Shown here one piece after another: positions 46,855-56,743 of a stretch of 64,000 nt of DNA; position 1 is the first letter of the stretch, and every line of letters begins with the position of its first letter. Origin of the DNA: Burkholderiales bacterium (lineage in GTDB: Bacteria; Pseudomonadota; Gammaproteobacteria; Burkholderiales; Ga0077523); NCBI GenBank assembly GCA_019747905.1, contig JAIEQG010000034.1, forward strand, positions 110,290 to 174,289, read 5' to 3'. The notes under the pieces are model-generated. The model was not told the DNA's origin. It saw only the letters and a list, made by a program, of their open reading frames with translations, and did not search any database. The translations under genes and the position numbers were made by a program.

Positions 46855-48121
46855 CGCTGGCCGGCGAGTCGTTCAGCAGCTGCTGGAACACGTCATCGGG
46901 GAGCAAACCGCCGCCCGTTGTCCACACGATGTCCGTGCCCTTTCCAGCGTTCAGACCAGCACGCGACCACGATACCGCCGCAGCAAACGCCGATGCTGCG
47001 GACGGTTCCAACTCGAGTCCCGCATCGAACCACGCTCGCCGCACCCATTCGAGACTGGTTGCATCACTCACTGTGACGACACCGTCGATCAGGTGCCGGA
47101 CCACGTCAGCCGCGAACAAAGACGCCGATGCGACGGCCAGTCCGTCCTGCACGGTCTGGTTGCTGCGCCCGACGTCGTAGACCGAAACGGATTCGCGGGA
47201 TTCCGATGCGAGCTGCACCACCATGCAAGGCGATTCGACCGGCTCCACGAAGACGCAGCGCACCGCATCGCCGAACACGTGCTTCAGACCGAACGTGATG
47301 CCGCCTGGAGCACCGCCGACGCCGCACGGCAGGTAGACCAGCAGCGGCCGACCGGCATCCACCGCAATCCCGGCCGCCTCCAGTTGAACCCGCAGATCGA
47401 TCGCTGCCGTCGCGTAGCCAAGGAAAAGCTGCTCCGAAGTTTCGTCGTCCACGAAGTGACACTGCGGACGCGTCGCTGCGGAGGAGCGCGCCGCGGCCAC
47501 CGCGGCGGTGTAGTCCGCCTCGTGCTCGACCACGTTCACGCCGATGCGACGCAGCCGGTCCTTCTTCCACGCTTTCGCGTCGCTCGACATGTGCACCTCT
47601 GCCGCAAAGCCGAGCGCGCGGGCCATCACGCCGACGCTGAAACCGAGGTTGCCGGTACTGCCGACGACGACGGTGTGGCGCGCGAAACGCTCCCGCCAGG
47701 CCGGGTCGGCGAACGCGGCGAAATCGTCTGGCACGCCGAAACCTTCCGCAACGCGTTCCGCGTACCACAGCACTTCGTAGACGCCGCCGCGCGCCTTGAT
47801 GCATCCAGTCACAGGCAGATCGTGATCCGCCTTCACCAGCAGACGGCCCTGCCCGCCCAGCACCGAGCGGGCGAAGCTCTCCTTCGGTTCCAGCAACGCC
47901 GAGTCGATCAGCCCACCCGACGAGCGCAGTTCCGGAAACAACTTCGAGAGCAACGGAGCGAAGCGCCGCCAGCGCGCTTGTGCCGCCTGCACGTCGGACC
48001 ATTGCAGAGGCAGCGTGGGCAGCACTTCCGCTGCGGGGCGAACGTGCGGATTGCGCCACACCGTCGGCACCCCCGCACGGACGGCATCCGGCACTCCCAG
48101 AGCCGGCTTCGGATCGTTCAT
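46841..48121 (-). CDS. dsdA: D-serine dehydratase-like PLP enzyme
   Basis: MNDPKPALGVPDAVRAGVPTVWRNPH..., LVKADHDLPVTGCIKARGGVYEVLWYAE (PLP Lys), VVVGSTGNLGFSVGVMARALGF; LVYLPCGVGGAPGGI. Confidence 0.88.
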   Translation of the reverse strand: MNDPKPALGVPDAVRAGVPTVWRNPHVRPAAEVLPTLPLQWSDVQAAQARWRRFAPLLSKLFPELRSSGGLIDSALLEPKESFARSVLGGQGRLLVKADHDLPVTGCIKARGGVYEVLWYAERVAEGFGVPDDFAAFADPAWRERFARHTVVVGSTGNLGFSVGVMARALGFAAEVHMSSDAKAWKKDRLRRIGVNVVEHEADYTAAVAAARSSAATRPQCHFVDDETSEQLFLGYATAAIDLRVQLEAAGIAVDAGRPLLVYLPCGVGGAPGGITFGLKHVFGDAVRCVFVEPVESPCMVVQLASESRESVSVYDVGRSNQTVQDGLAVASASLFAADVVRHLIDGVVTVSDATSLEWVRRAWFDAGLELEPSAASAFAAAVSWSRAGLNAGKGTDIVWTTGGGLLPDDVFQQLLNDSPASATRS

Positions 48122-49434
48122 CGCCAGCGGTCCTCGATGCCATAGGCCAGATACGCACCGGCGAGGTAGGCCTTGCGCAGAGCCGGCAGCGGGAAGCGCG
48201 GGATCTCCGTGGACGTGACCGGCGTGTCGCGCGGCACCGTCTTGCCCATCACGAGATCCGCTGCGAGGCCGCCGCAGTGACTCGATAGCGCGACGCCACT
48301 GCCCAGATAGGCCATCGCGTATGCGACTGTCGCATCGCCTTCGACGGTGTTCATGTGCGGAATGAGGTCGTAGGACAAGCCCACGTTGCCATGCCAGAAC
48401 CACTCGCTGCCTACGCCCGCGAGCACCGGCCATTTGGCGGCGATGGCCGCCTCCAGCCATCTGCGGCGTCGAGCCAGAGCCGAAGGCGTGTCGAATACGC
48501 CTGAGCGTCCACCAAACAGCAGCCGGTCATCGGGCAGGCGCCGCCAGTAGAACAGCAGGCGGCGGGTGTCGGAGTACACCTGAGTGGTAGCCATGCCGAC
48601 GGCATCCCATTCGGCCGGGGTCAGGCGGCGCGTCACCACGATGTTGCTGGCCGCCGGCAACACCCGCCCGCGAAAGTACGGATGCAGGTGCTCCGGCGTG
48701 TAGCCGTTCGTGGCCATCACGACCCTGCGGGCGTGCACCGTGCCGCCCGGCGTTGCCAGGACATGGGTGCTGCCGTCGCGCTGCCAAGAGACGACGGGCG
48801 TTCGATCGAACAGGGCGGCACCGCGACGCGCAGTGGCCTTCGCGAGACCTCTTGCGTACTTGAGCGGATGCAGCCCGAAGCCGGTGCGGAACCGGATCGC
48901 ACCTCCCGCGGACGGCCCGCGCAGGTAGCCATCGCGCTCGAGCTGCTCGCGACTCAGGAGATCCACGCCGTCGAAACCGAGCACCTCGCGGTACGTGCGG
49001 ATGCGATCCTTCAGTTCGGCCACTCGTTCGTCGCGATGGGCCACCGTGAGCGCGCCTTCGGGTTGCGCATCGCAATCGATCGCCTCGCTGCGGATCAGTT
49101 CGCGCACCGTTTCGACCGCATCGACCCCAAGTCTTACCGAAGCTCGCGCCGCTTCCAGGCCCCATTTGCGGATGCGTTCGTCCAGGCCGACCTTGCCCAC
49201 CGACGTCAGCGCGAACCCGCTGTTGCGTCCGCTGGCGCCCCAACCGATGCGATTCGCTTCGAGCACCGCCACGTCGACACCATGCACAAATGCAAGCTGG
49301 CGTGCGGCCGTAAGACCGGTGTAGCCGCCACCGATCACCGCGACCTCCACCTGGCGGTCGGCTTCCAACGGACGCGCGCCGGATTCGTCGGGCGCAGCCG
49401 TGTCCTCCCAGTACGAAGGAACGACAGCGGTCAT
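48118..49434 (-). CDS. FAD-dependent amine/amino-acid oxidoreductase (DAO family)
   Basis: VAVIGGGYTGLTAARQLAFVHGVDVAVLEANRIGWGASGRNSGFAL dinucleotide-binding motif. Confidence 0.9.
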   Translation of the reverse strand: MTAVVPSYWEDTAAPDESGARPLEADRQVEVAVIGGGYTGLTAARQLAFVHGVDVAVLEANRIGWGASGRNSGFALTSVGKVGLDERIRKWGLEAARASVRLGVDAVETVRELIRSEAIDCDAQPEGALTVAHRDERVAELKDRIRTYREVLGFDGVDLLSREQLERDGYLRGPSAGGAIRFRTGFGLHPLKYARGLAKATARRGAALFDRTPVVSWQRDGSTHVLATPGGTVHARRVVMATNGYTPEHLHPYFRGRVLPAASNIVVTRRLTPAEWDAVGMATTQVYSDTRRLLFYWRRLPDDRLLFGGRSGVFDTPSALARRRRWLEAAIAAKWPVLAGVGSEWFWHGNVGLSYDLIPHMNTVEGDATVAYAMAYLGSGVALSSHCGGLAADLVMGKTVPRDTPVTSTEIPRFPLPALRKAYLAGAYLAYGIEDRWR

Positions 49435-49441
49435 CGCGACG

Positions 49442-50521
49442 TCACTGGATCAGCCACGCGTTGAACCGCTGCACCAGCGCCGTGTCGTTCTTGCCCCACC
49501 ACTCGTTGTCGGTCTTGATGAGACCCTTCACGTAGTCCGGATGCGTGGTGAGCGACTTCGCCGCATTCGGGTCCACCAGGTCGAACGCCTTGCGGTTGGT
49601 CGGGCCGTAGGCCACGTACCTGGTCTGGTTGGCCTGCTGCTGCGCCTGGGTGGCGAAGGCGATGAACTTCATCGCGTTCTCGCGATGGGGCGCACCCTTG
49701 GGCACGGCCCACCAGTCGCCCGACAGCAATCCCTGATTGCGTTCCACACCGATCGGCGCACCCTTGGCGATGGCACTCACCACCTCGCCATCCCAGATGG
49801 CCGCCAGGTCCACTTCGCCGTTGGACAGCACCTGCGTGAATTGAGCGCCGGAAGTCCACCACGCGGTGACGTGCTTCTTGATGCGGTCCATGCTCTTGAA
49901 CGCCCTTTCCACGTCGAGCGGATAGAGCTTCTCCGGCGGCACCCCATCGGCGAGCAGCGCGATCTCGAGGTTGCCGAAGGGCGTCTTGCGCAGCGAGCGC
50001 GGACCGGGAAAGCGCTTCACGTCCCAGAACTCGGCCCAGTTGCGCGGATGGTTCTGCACCGAGTAGCGGCGGGTGTGGTAGCCGATTGCCGTGGCGAACA
50101 TGTCGCAACCGGTGCCGCGCGGATGCACGGCCGCAGGCATCAGGTCGGTCGTCGGGACGATCTTGTAGTCGATGGGCTCCAGCAGGTTCTCGCGAGTGCC
50201 GACGATCACGTGCCGGTCGCCCACGTTCACCACGTCCCATTCGACGTTGCCCGCCTCCACCATCGCCTTGATGCGCGACAGCGGATCCTCGAAGGTGGTC
50301 TCGATCACCTTGATCCCGGTGGCCTTCATGAACGGTTCGAAGTGCGCCTTGCGATGTGCTTCCTGGTACGGCCCGCCCCACCCCGCCACCACCAGTTCGT
50401 TCGCGGCGCCTCGTGCGCGCGCCGGCACGACCAGCCCGAGGCCCAGGGCAGCGGTGCCCTGCAGGAACGACCGTCGACCCGATCCTCGCCCTGCGCCTGC
50501 CTCACCTTGCTCGTGATCCAT
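49442..50521 (-). CDS. polyamine-type ABC transporter substrate-binding protein
   Basis: Twin-Arg leader GRRSFLQGTAALGLGL; NELVVAGWGGPYQEAHRKAHFEPFMKATGIKVIETTFEDPLSRIKAM; next to two permeases and an ATPase. Confidence 0.9.
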   Translation of the reverse strand: MDHEQGEAGAGRGSGRRSFLQGTAALGLGLVVPARARGAANELVVAGWGGPYQEAHRKAHFEPFMKATGIKVIETTFEDPLSRIKAMVEAGNVEWDVVNVGDRHVIVGTRENLLEPIDYKIVPTTDLMPAAVHPRGTGCDMFATAIGYHTRRYSVQNHPRNWAEFWDVKRFPGPRSLRKTPFGNLEIALLADGVPPEKLYPLDVERAFKSMDRIKKHVTAWWTSGAQFTQVLSNGEVDLAAIWDGEVVSAIAKGAPIGVERNQGLLSGDWWAVPKGAPHRENAMKFIAFATQAQQQANQTRYVAYGPTNRKAFDLVDPNAAKSLTTHPDYVKGLIKTDNEWWGKNDTALVQRFNAWLIQ

Positions 50522-50567
50522 CCTCGCTCCTCCCGGTCCTACGGCATCCATCGCGTCCACCATGCGC

Positions 50568-51398
50568 TCATCCCGCCTGCGCACCGGTCAATCGTGCCGA
50601 CCGGCGCCGCAACAGTTCCAGCACCAGCAGCAGTGCCAGCGACACGGCCACCAGCAGCGTCGAGACCGCCGCGATGGTCGGATCGATCTCGGAGCGCAAC
50701 CCTTCCCACATGCGTTTCGGTAGCGTACCCGAGCGCGTGCCGCTGATGAACAGGGCGATGACCACGTCATCCCACGACGCGATGAACGCGAGCAACGCCC
50801 CGGCAGCCACACCCGGGCGGATCAGCGGCAAAGTCACGTGCCGGAAAGCGCGCCACGGCGTGGCCCCGAGGCTCGCGGCGGCATGCTCGAGCCGTTCGTC
50901 CACCCGTTGCAGCGTCGCCGACACGGTCACGATCACGTACGGCAGTCCGAGCGCTGCATGGGCGATCACCAGACCGGCCAGGCTGCCCACGAGCTTCAGC
51001 TTTGCATAGACACCATACAGCGCGATGGCGAGCACGATCACCGGCACGATCATGGGCGACACCAGGAATCCCACCACCAGCGCCTTGCCGGGAAATCGGC
51101 TGCGAGCGAGCGCCAGTGCCGCCGCGGTGCCCAGAATGCAGGCGAGCAGCGTCGCCAGCACGCCCGCCTGCAAGCTGGTCCAGAGCGCGCTCGTCCACTC
51201 GACCGAGTCGAGGAAACGCTCGTACCACTGCAGCGAGAACCCGCGCGGCGGAAACTCGAGGTACTGCGAGCTGCTGAACGAGATGGGTATGACCACCAGC
51301 ACCGGCACGATCAGGAATATCACGACCAGCGCAGCGAGCCCGTGGAGCACGACGCTCGCCGTGCGTCCCGGCGAATCCCAGGCGCGATCGAGGCTCAA
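50568..51398 (-). CDS. ABC transporter permease (PotC-like)
   Basis: 6-TM permease with EAA-like loop EHAAASLGATPWRAFRHVTLPLIRPG; TTG start overlapping upstream stop. Confidence 0.9.
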   Translation of the reverse strand: MSLDRAWDSPGRTASVVLHGLAALVVIFLIVPVLVVIPISFSSSQYLEFPPRGFSLQWYERFLDSVEWTSALWTSLQAGVLATLLACILGTAAALALARSRFPGKALVVGFLVSPMIVPVIVLAIALYGVYAKLKLVGSLAGLVIAHAALGLPYVIVTVSATLQRVDERLEHAAASLGATPWRAFRHVTLPLIRPGVAAGALLAFIASWDDVVIALFISGTRSGTLPKRMWEGLRSEIDPTIAAVSTLLVAVSLALLLVLELLRRRSARLTGAQAG

Positions 51399-52264
51399 TC
51401 CAGTCCCTCCCAGATCCGGCCCAGTCCCAGGAACCTTCCGGCCAAAGCGAGAACGGCCAGGGTCGCCACCAGCAGGGTGACGGCGAGCGCGGATGCGAAG
51501 CCCCAGGCGAGCAACTCGGACACCTGTTGCGATATGAGCATGGACAGCGTCAGGTCCGCCGGGCCACCGAGCAATGCCGGAGTCACGTAGAACCCGAGCG
51601 CGAGGATGAACACCAGCATCGCGCCGGCCATCACCCCCGGCAGCGTGAGCGGCACGAACACGCGCAGGAATGCGCGCAGCGGTGACGCACCCAGGCTGCG
51701 CGCCGCCATGGTGAGCGCCGGATCCAGCCGCGTCATCACGCTCCACACGGGCAGGATCAGGAACGGCAGCAGGATGTGGATCATCCCGAGATGGGTGGCG
51801 AGGCTGGTGTGCAGCAGCTTGAGCGGTTCCTCGGTGATGCCCAGCGCCATCAGCACCTGGTTCACGATGCCGTATCGACCGAGGATCACCATCCACGCGT
51901 AGGTGCGCACCAGCAGGCTGGTCCAGAACGGCAGCAGTACCAGCGCCACCAGCAGCGATCGCCAGGCACCGCGGCTGCGTGCGAGCGCATATGCCACGGG
52001 GTAACCCAGCACGACGGTAGCCAGCGTCACGGTGAGCGCCAGACCGAATGTCGAAGCCAGCACGCGCAGATAGACCGAGGCGGTGCCGATGGTGACGTAG
52101 TGATCGAAGCCCGGCGCGGGATCGGTCACGCTGCGGATCGCGATCAGCGTGAGCGGTAGTGCGAATGCCAGCGCGAGGAAGATGAGCGCGGGAAGAAGCA
52201 GGAGCAGGCGGCGGCGGTGCTCGGGTGCGATCGTCAGCGGCACGCCTCGTGCGGTTGCCAGCAT
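51395..52264 (-). CDS. ABC transporter permease (PotB-like)
   Basis: TMs and EAA-like loop MAARSLGASPLRAFLRVFVPLTLPGV. Confidence 0.9.
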   Translation of the reverse strand: MLATARGVPLTIAPEHRRRLLLLLPALIFLALAFALPLTLIAIRSVTDPAPGFDHYVTIGTASVYLRVLASTFGLALTVTLATVVLGYPVAYALARSRGAWRSLLVALVLLPFWTSLLVRTYAWMVILGRYGIVNQVLMALGITEEPLKLLHTSLATHLGMIHILLPFLILPVWSVMTRLDPALTMAARSLGASPLRAFLRVFVPLTLPGVMAGAMLVFILALGFYVTPALLGGPADLTLSMLISQQVSELLAWGFASALAVTLLVATLAVLALAGRFLGLGRIWEGLD

Positions 52265-53425
52265 CTAGCCCCCTCCCCGGCCCTCCCCCGCCTTCGTCGG
52301 GGGAGGGAGCCCACTGGCGATGCTCGCGGCCGTCGCCGGGTAGACCATCACGGCGTCCGCGGACCAGCCAATCCGGACAGCGTCCCCCATGCGGGGGCCA
52401 CCGCCACCTACCGCACTGCGTGCCTTGGCGATCAGCATCTCGCCAGTCGGTGTACGCAACAGGTAGCGCACAGCGTCCCCGAGATACACCGCCTCGTCGA
52501 TCACCGCATCGACCATGTTGTCGCACGACTCGCCCGGCTGAAGGAAGTCGACGCGCTCGGGACGGATCGAGAGCCGTACTTCGCCGTCACCCGGCGGTGC
52601 GACAGCGGCGGCGACCATCTCGAGGCCGCGTGCCGTGCGTACGACGACCCGGTCCGCACCGCCGTGCAGCACGCTCGCGGCGAGTGCATTCGACTCGCCC
52701 AGGAACTGCGCCACGAACGGCGTCAGCGGCCGCTCGTAGAGTTCCTCGGGGGTACCGAGCTGCTCGACGCGGCCGTGATTCATGACGGCGATCCGGTCGG
52801 ACAAGGTGAGCGCCTCTTCCTGATCGTGGGTGACGCAGATCACCGTCAGGTCCAGGGAGCGCTGCAGCCGTTTCAACTCGCCTTGCATGGTTTCCCGCAG
52901 GCGGCGGTCGAGCGCTCCGAGCGGCTCGTCCATGAGCAACAGCGAAGGCTCGAACACCAGTGCACGTGCCAGCGCCACACGCTGCTGCTGTCCGCCCGAG
53001 AGCTGGTGCGGATAGCGCCCGCCCATGTCACCCAGGCGCACCAGGTCGAGGGCCCATGCCACCCGTTCCGCGATGCGCGCCGCGGGCTGCTTGCGCATCT
53101 GCAGGGGGAAAGCCACGTTGCCGAACACCTTTAGGTGCGGAAACAACGCGTAGTGCTGGAACACGATGCCGATGTCGCGCTCGTGCGGCGGCTTGCGCGT
53201 GATCGGCTTGCCGCCGACGTAGACCTCGCCACGGGTCGGCGCGACGAAGCCGGCGATCATCAGCAACGTCGTGGTCTTGCCCGAACCGGACGGACCGAGC
53301 AAGGTCAGGAACTCGCCGGCGCCCACTTCGAGCGACAGGTCGTCCACCGCCACCGAGCTGCCGAAATCCTTGCGCAGTCCAGCGAGCCGGACCGGCGCAC
53401 CGCGGCTGCCCGATGCCGGCGCCAT
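52265..53425 (-). CDS. ABC transporter ATP-binding protein (PotA-like)
   Basis: Walker A GPSGSGKTT, signature LSGGQQQRVALARAL, Walker B LLLMDEPLGALD, TOBE-like C-terminus; final residues GLPPPTKAGEGRGGG encoded by palindromic repeat. Confidence 0.93.
   Translation of the reverse strand: MAPASGSRGAPVRLAGLRKDFGSSVAVDDLSLEVGAGEFLTLLGPSGSGKTTTLLMIAGFVAPTRGEVYVGGKPITRKPPHERDIGIVFQHYALFPHLKVFGNVAFPLQMRKQPAARIAERVAWALDLVRLGDMGGRYPHQLSGGQQQRVALARALVFEPSLLLMDEPLGALDRRLRETMQGELKRLQRSLDLTVICVTHDQEEALTLSDRIAVMNHGRVEQLGTPEELYERPLTPFVAQFLGESNALAASVLHGGADRVVVRTARGLEMVAAAVAPPGDGEVRLSIRPERVDFLQPGESCDNMVDAVIDEAVYLGDAVRYLLRTPTGEMLIAKARSAVGGGGPRMGDAVRIGWSADAVMVYPATAASIASGLPPPTKAGEGRGGG
52275..52310. repeat. C-rich palindromic repeat, family B copy 1 (inside 3' end of potA-like gene)
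   Basis: CCCTCCCCCG (52281-52290) / CGGGGGAGGG (52298-52307), perfect 10-bp arms. Confidence 0.6.
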
Positions 53426-53456
53426 GCCTACACCCGACGCCGGCCGTATCCGCCGG

Positions 53457-54749
53457 TCACGGCTGCAAGGCGGCCGCGGCGTTGAACTGGTCCCACATGG
53501 CAGCATAGGCCGGTGCACCCGCCACGGACCAGGGCCGGTTCGTGAGGCGCTGCAACCAGCGGTCGGCAGCCTCGTCGGCCAGGCGCCAGCACTCGTTCAC
53601 GAACGCCTGCTTTTCCTTCGTGCTGCCCTTCATCACGTGGAGCCCTTCGGCGAAGAAACGATCCTCCAGGGCATCGAAGTCCTTGCGCAGCTCGGGCATC
53701 ACCGCTCGGTAGTCGGCCATCACGCGACGGTGCAGGGTCTCGTATTTCCACCAGTATGCACCGGGCGTGAAGGTCTCGCGCGGCATCGGGCCGAGATCGG
53801 GCAGGTCGACCCCGCAGAACACCGGCTTCATGATCGAGGCATCCGGGCCCGAGGTGGCATTGGCCCACCCCATGACATTTCCGTCCTTAGCCACGCTGAT
53901 CAGTCCGCCGGTGGCCTGCCAGAAGCGGAACTCGTAGGGCGCCGCATGCATGCAGATGCGCGTGGGCCGCTCGCCGTCGTAGGGATGGTAGTCGGGGTCA
54001 TCGCCGGTGTAGCGCAACAGGTCGGCCATGGTACGCACCGTGATGCGGCCCTTCTGCTTCGCGAGGAAGTCGTAGGATGCCTTCTGCCGTTCGTCCGGCG
54101 CCGTGCAGTAGCTCTTGGTCTCGTCGGTGAAGCGCTTGCGGAAGTCCGCCTTCGGTCCCGGCTCGCCTTCGAGGGACGAGCGATACCAGTCGTCGCGGAT
54201 GCTGTGCACGTTGGAAATGCTGGCGAAGTCCGTGACGCGCTTGGCCGCCCACTGTTTGCCCGCGGTCTGGATCTCCACCGCACCGGTCATGTCGGAGACG
54301 ATGAAGCCGCCGTCGAAGTGGCTGTTGCCGCGCAGCTCGCAGTTGCCGCCCTGACCGAATTCAGCGAGCAGTCCGGCGATCACGTCCACCGCTTCATCGC
54401 AGTTGCGGGCCCGCTCGAGCATCAGCCGCAGGTGGTCGATCAGCGTGACCCCATCGCCCTCCGACGTCTGGTTCGTGAACACCGCCTCGTTGCCGCAGGC
54501 GAGCCCCCATTCGTTGAAGCCGATCTCGGCACCGTAGGTCCAGAACGATTTGTTGAGCACCACGTCCCACGTGGTTTCCGGCTGCGGGATCACGCGATGG
54601 CTGACCCGCACCAGCGCGCCCTTGCCCCACTCCCGGCGCGGGAAGCGGATGAGGTGCTGCGCCTCGTTGATCTCGGTGTCGGCGTTCTTCGCGAGCAGCA
54701 CGGAACCGTCGGCAGTGCTGTTGGCGAGAGCCACGAAGGTGTCGCACAT
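53457..54749 (-). CDS. C69-family (secernin/dipeptidase-like) Ntn hydrolase
   Basis: Cys2 nucleophile after Met: MCDTFVALANSTADGSVLLAKNADTEINEAQHLIRFPRREW; NEWGLACGNEAVFT. Confidence 0.85.
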   Translation of the reverse strand: MCDTFVALANSTADGSVLLAKNADTEINEAQHLIRFPRREWGKGALVRVSHRVIPQPETTWDVVLNKSFWTYGAEIGFNEWGLACGNEAVFTNQTSEGDGVTLIDHLRLMLERARNCDEAVDVIAGLLAEFGQGGNCELRGNSHFDGGFIVSDMTGAVEIQTAGKQWAAKRVTDFASISNVHSIRDDWYRSSLEGEPGPKADFRKRFTDETKSYCTAPDERQKASYDFLAKQKGRITVRTMADLLRYTGDDPDYHPYDGERPTRICMHAAPYEFRFWQATGGLISVAKDGNVMGWANATSGPDASIMKPVFCGVDLPDLGPMPRETFTPGAYWWKYETLHRRVMADYRAVMPELRKDFDALEDRFFAEGLHVMKGSTKEKQAFVNECWRLADEAADRWLQRLTNRPWSVAGAPAYAAMWDQFNAAAALQP

Positions 54750-54769
54750 CGCAAGTCTCCTCTGTTGAT

Positions 54770-55756
54770 TCAGGTCGCAGCGAAATGGCACGCCGCGGAA
54801 TGGGTTTCCGACAACACCGCCGTCGCCGGCACCTGCTCACGGCATCGATCGACCGCCTGCGGGCACCGCGGCGCGAACGGACATCCGCCCACCACCGCGG
54901 CATTCATGTCGGTCGCTGCCTGTACCGGCCGCACCCGCTTGCGCGCCACGATCTGCGGCACGGCCGCCAGCAGCATCCGCGTGTACGGATGCGCCGGCCG
55001 CAGGAAGATTTCCTCGCGCGTGCCCAGTTCCACCAGGCGGCCGCGATACATGACGGCCACCCGGTCGGAAACGTGGCGTACCACCGACAGGTCGTGGGCC
55101 ACGAACAGCATCGCGAGGCCGAACTCGGCGCGCAGGTCGGAGAGCAGATTCAGGATCTGCGCCTGGATCGACACGTCCAACGCCGCCACCGGCTCGTCGA
55201 GCACCAGCAGCGTCGGGCGCACCGCGAGTGCCCGCGCGAGGCCGACGCGCTGGCGCTGGCCACCGCTCATCGCGCGCGGCAGCCGATCGGCCATGGAGCG
55301 CGGCAGACCCACCACGTCGAGCAATCGTGCCACTTCGGCAGCCACGCCCGCATCCGGTACGATCCGATGGAACCGCAAGACCTCGCCGAGAGTCTGCGTC
55401 ACGGTCAGGCGCGGATTGAGCGACGAGTACGGATCCTGGAACACCATCTGCATCTCGCGCCGCAGGCGCCGCTGCCAGTCCGGCATGGGGTCGTGCACCG
55501 ACCGGCCGCGATAGCGGATCTCGCCGCCGGCCACCGGATGCAATTGCAGGATCGCGCGGCCCAGGGTGGTCTTGCCGCTGCCGCTCTCGCCCACCAGCCC
55601 CAGTGTCTCGCGCGGGCGCAGTTCCAGGCTGGCCGACGCCACTGCATGCACTGCTGCCGCAGGGCGGCGCAGGACGATATCGGCGAGAGTGCGCGCCTTT
55701 GCGAAGCGCACGTCGACATCGCGCACCGTCAGCAATGATGATTCGTTGCCCGCCAT
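54770..55756 (-). CDS. oligopeptide/dipeptide ABC transporter ATP-binding protein (DppF/OppF-like)
   Basis: GESGSGKTTLGRAIL, MSGGQRQRVGLARALAVRPTLLVLDEPVAALD, C-terminal CPFAPRCPQAVDRC. Confidence 0.93.
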   Translation of the reverse strand: MAGNESSLLTVRDVDVRFAKARTLADIVLRRPAAAVHAVASASLELRPRETLGLVGESGSGKTTLGRAILQLHPVAGGEIRYRGRSVHDPMPDWQRRLRREMQMVFQDPYSSLNPRLTVTQTLGEVLRFHRIVPDAGVAAEVARLLDVVGLPRSMADRLPRAMSGGQRQRVGLARALAVRPTLLVLDEPVAALDVSIQAQILNLLSDLRAEFGLAMLFVAHDLSVVRHVSDRVAVMYRGRLVELGTREEIFLRPAHPYTRMLLAAVPQIVARKRVRPVQAATDMNAAVVGGCPFAPRCPQAVDRCREQVPATAVLSETHSAACHFAAT

Positions 55757-56743
55757 TCAGCGCACCGCCTCGGGGAACAAGCAGGCCGACGCATGCCCCT
55801 GTGCCACTTCGCGCAAGGCTACCGGAGCATGCCGGCAATCCTCCCTGGCGAACGCGCAGCGGTCCACGAACGGACAGCCCGCCGCAAGTTTCGCGAGGTC
55901 GGGCGGCTGGCCCGGGATCGGCTGCAGCCGCTCGGCATGCTCGTCCATCCTCGGGCTCGAACGCATGAGCCCCAGCGTGTAGGGATGGCGGGGTCGACCG
56001 AAGACTTCGGCGGCCGGGCCGGTCTCCACCAGCATGCCCGCGTACATCACCGCGATTCGGTCGCAGGTTTCAGCCACGACACCGATGTCATGGGACACCA
56101 GCACCATGGCCATGCCGCTCCTCGCCTGCAGGTCGGTGAGCAGCGCCAGGATCTGTTCCTGGATGGTCACATCGAGTGCAGTGGTCGGCTCGTCCGCCAG
56201 CAGCAGGCGCGGCGAACACGCCATGGCCATCGCGATGACGGCTCGCTGCAGCATGCCGCCGGACCACTGCCAGGGATGATCGTCGTAGCGCCGTGCGGCC
56301 TCCGGAATGCCGATGGACTGCAGCAGTGCGATACCGCGCTCACGCGCCTCGATCCGGTTCATGCCGCGATGGATGCGCAGCCCCTCGGTCACCTGGTCGC
56401 CGATGGGCCACACCGGACTCAGGCTGGTCATGGGGTTCTGGAACACCATGGCGATGTCGGTGCCGCGGATTTCGCGCAGCCTCGCTTCGGGCAAAGTGAC
56501 GAGGTCCGTGCCGTCGAACAGGACGCGGCCGCGCTTGGTTCGTGCCGGCGGCGAAGGCAGCAGTCGCAGTATCGCGCGACACAGCACGCTCTTGCCGCTG
56601 CCCGACTCGCCCACCAGTCCAAGCGTCTCCCCGGCCGCCACGTCGAGCGACACGCCGCGGTTCGCGAGCACTTCGCCACCGCGCACCTTGAATGCGATCT
56701 CCAGGTCTCTGACCCGCAACAAGGGCTCAGTGGCCTGTGACAT
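55757..56743 (-). CDS. oligopeptide/dipeptide ABC transporter ATP-binding protein (DppD/OppD-like)
   Basis: [40 protein letters not shown]-terminal [15 protein letters not shown]. Confidence 0.93.
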   Translation of the reverse strand: MSQATEPLLRVRDLEIAFKVRGGEVLANRGVSLDVAAGETLGLVGESGSGKSVLCRAILRLLPSPPARTKRGRVLFDGTDLVTLPEARLREIRGTDIAMVFQNPMTSLSPVWPIGDQVTEGLRIHRGMNRIEARERGIALLQSIGIPEAARRYDDHPWQWSGGMLQRAVIAMAMACSPRLLLADEPTTALDVTIQEQILALLTDLQARSGMAMVLVSHDIGVVAETCDRIAVMYAGMLVETGPAAEVFGRPRHPYTLGLMRSSPRMDEHAERLQPIPGQPPDLAKLAAGCPFVDRCAFAREDCRHAPVALREVAQGHASACLFPEAVR

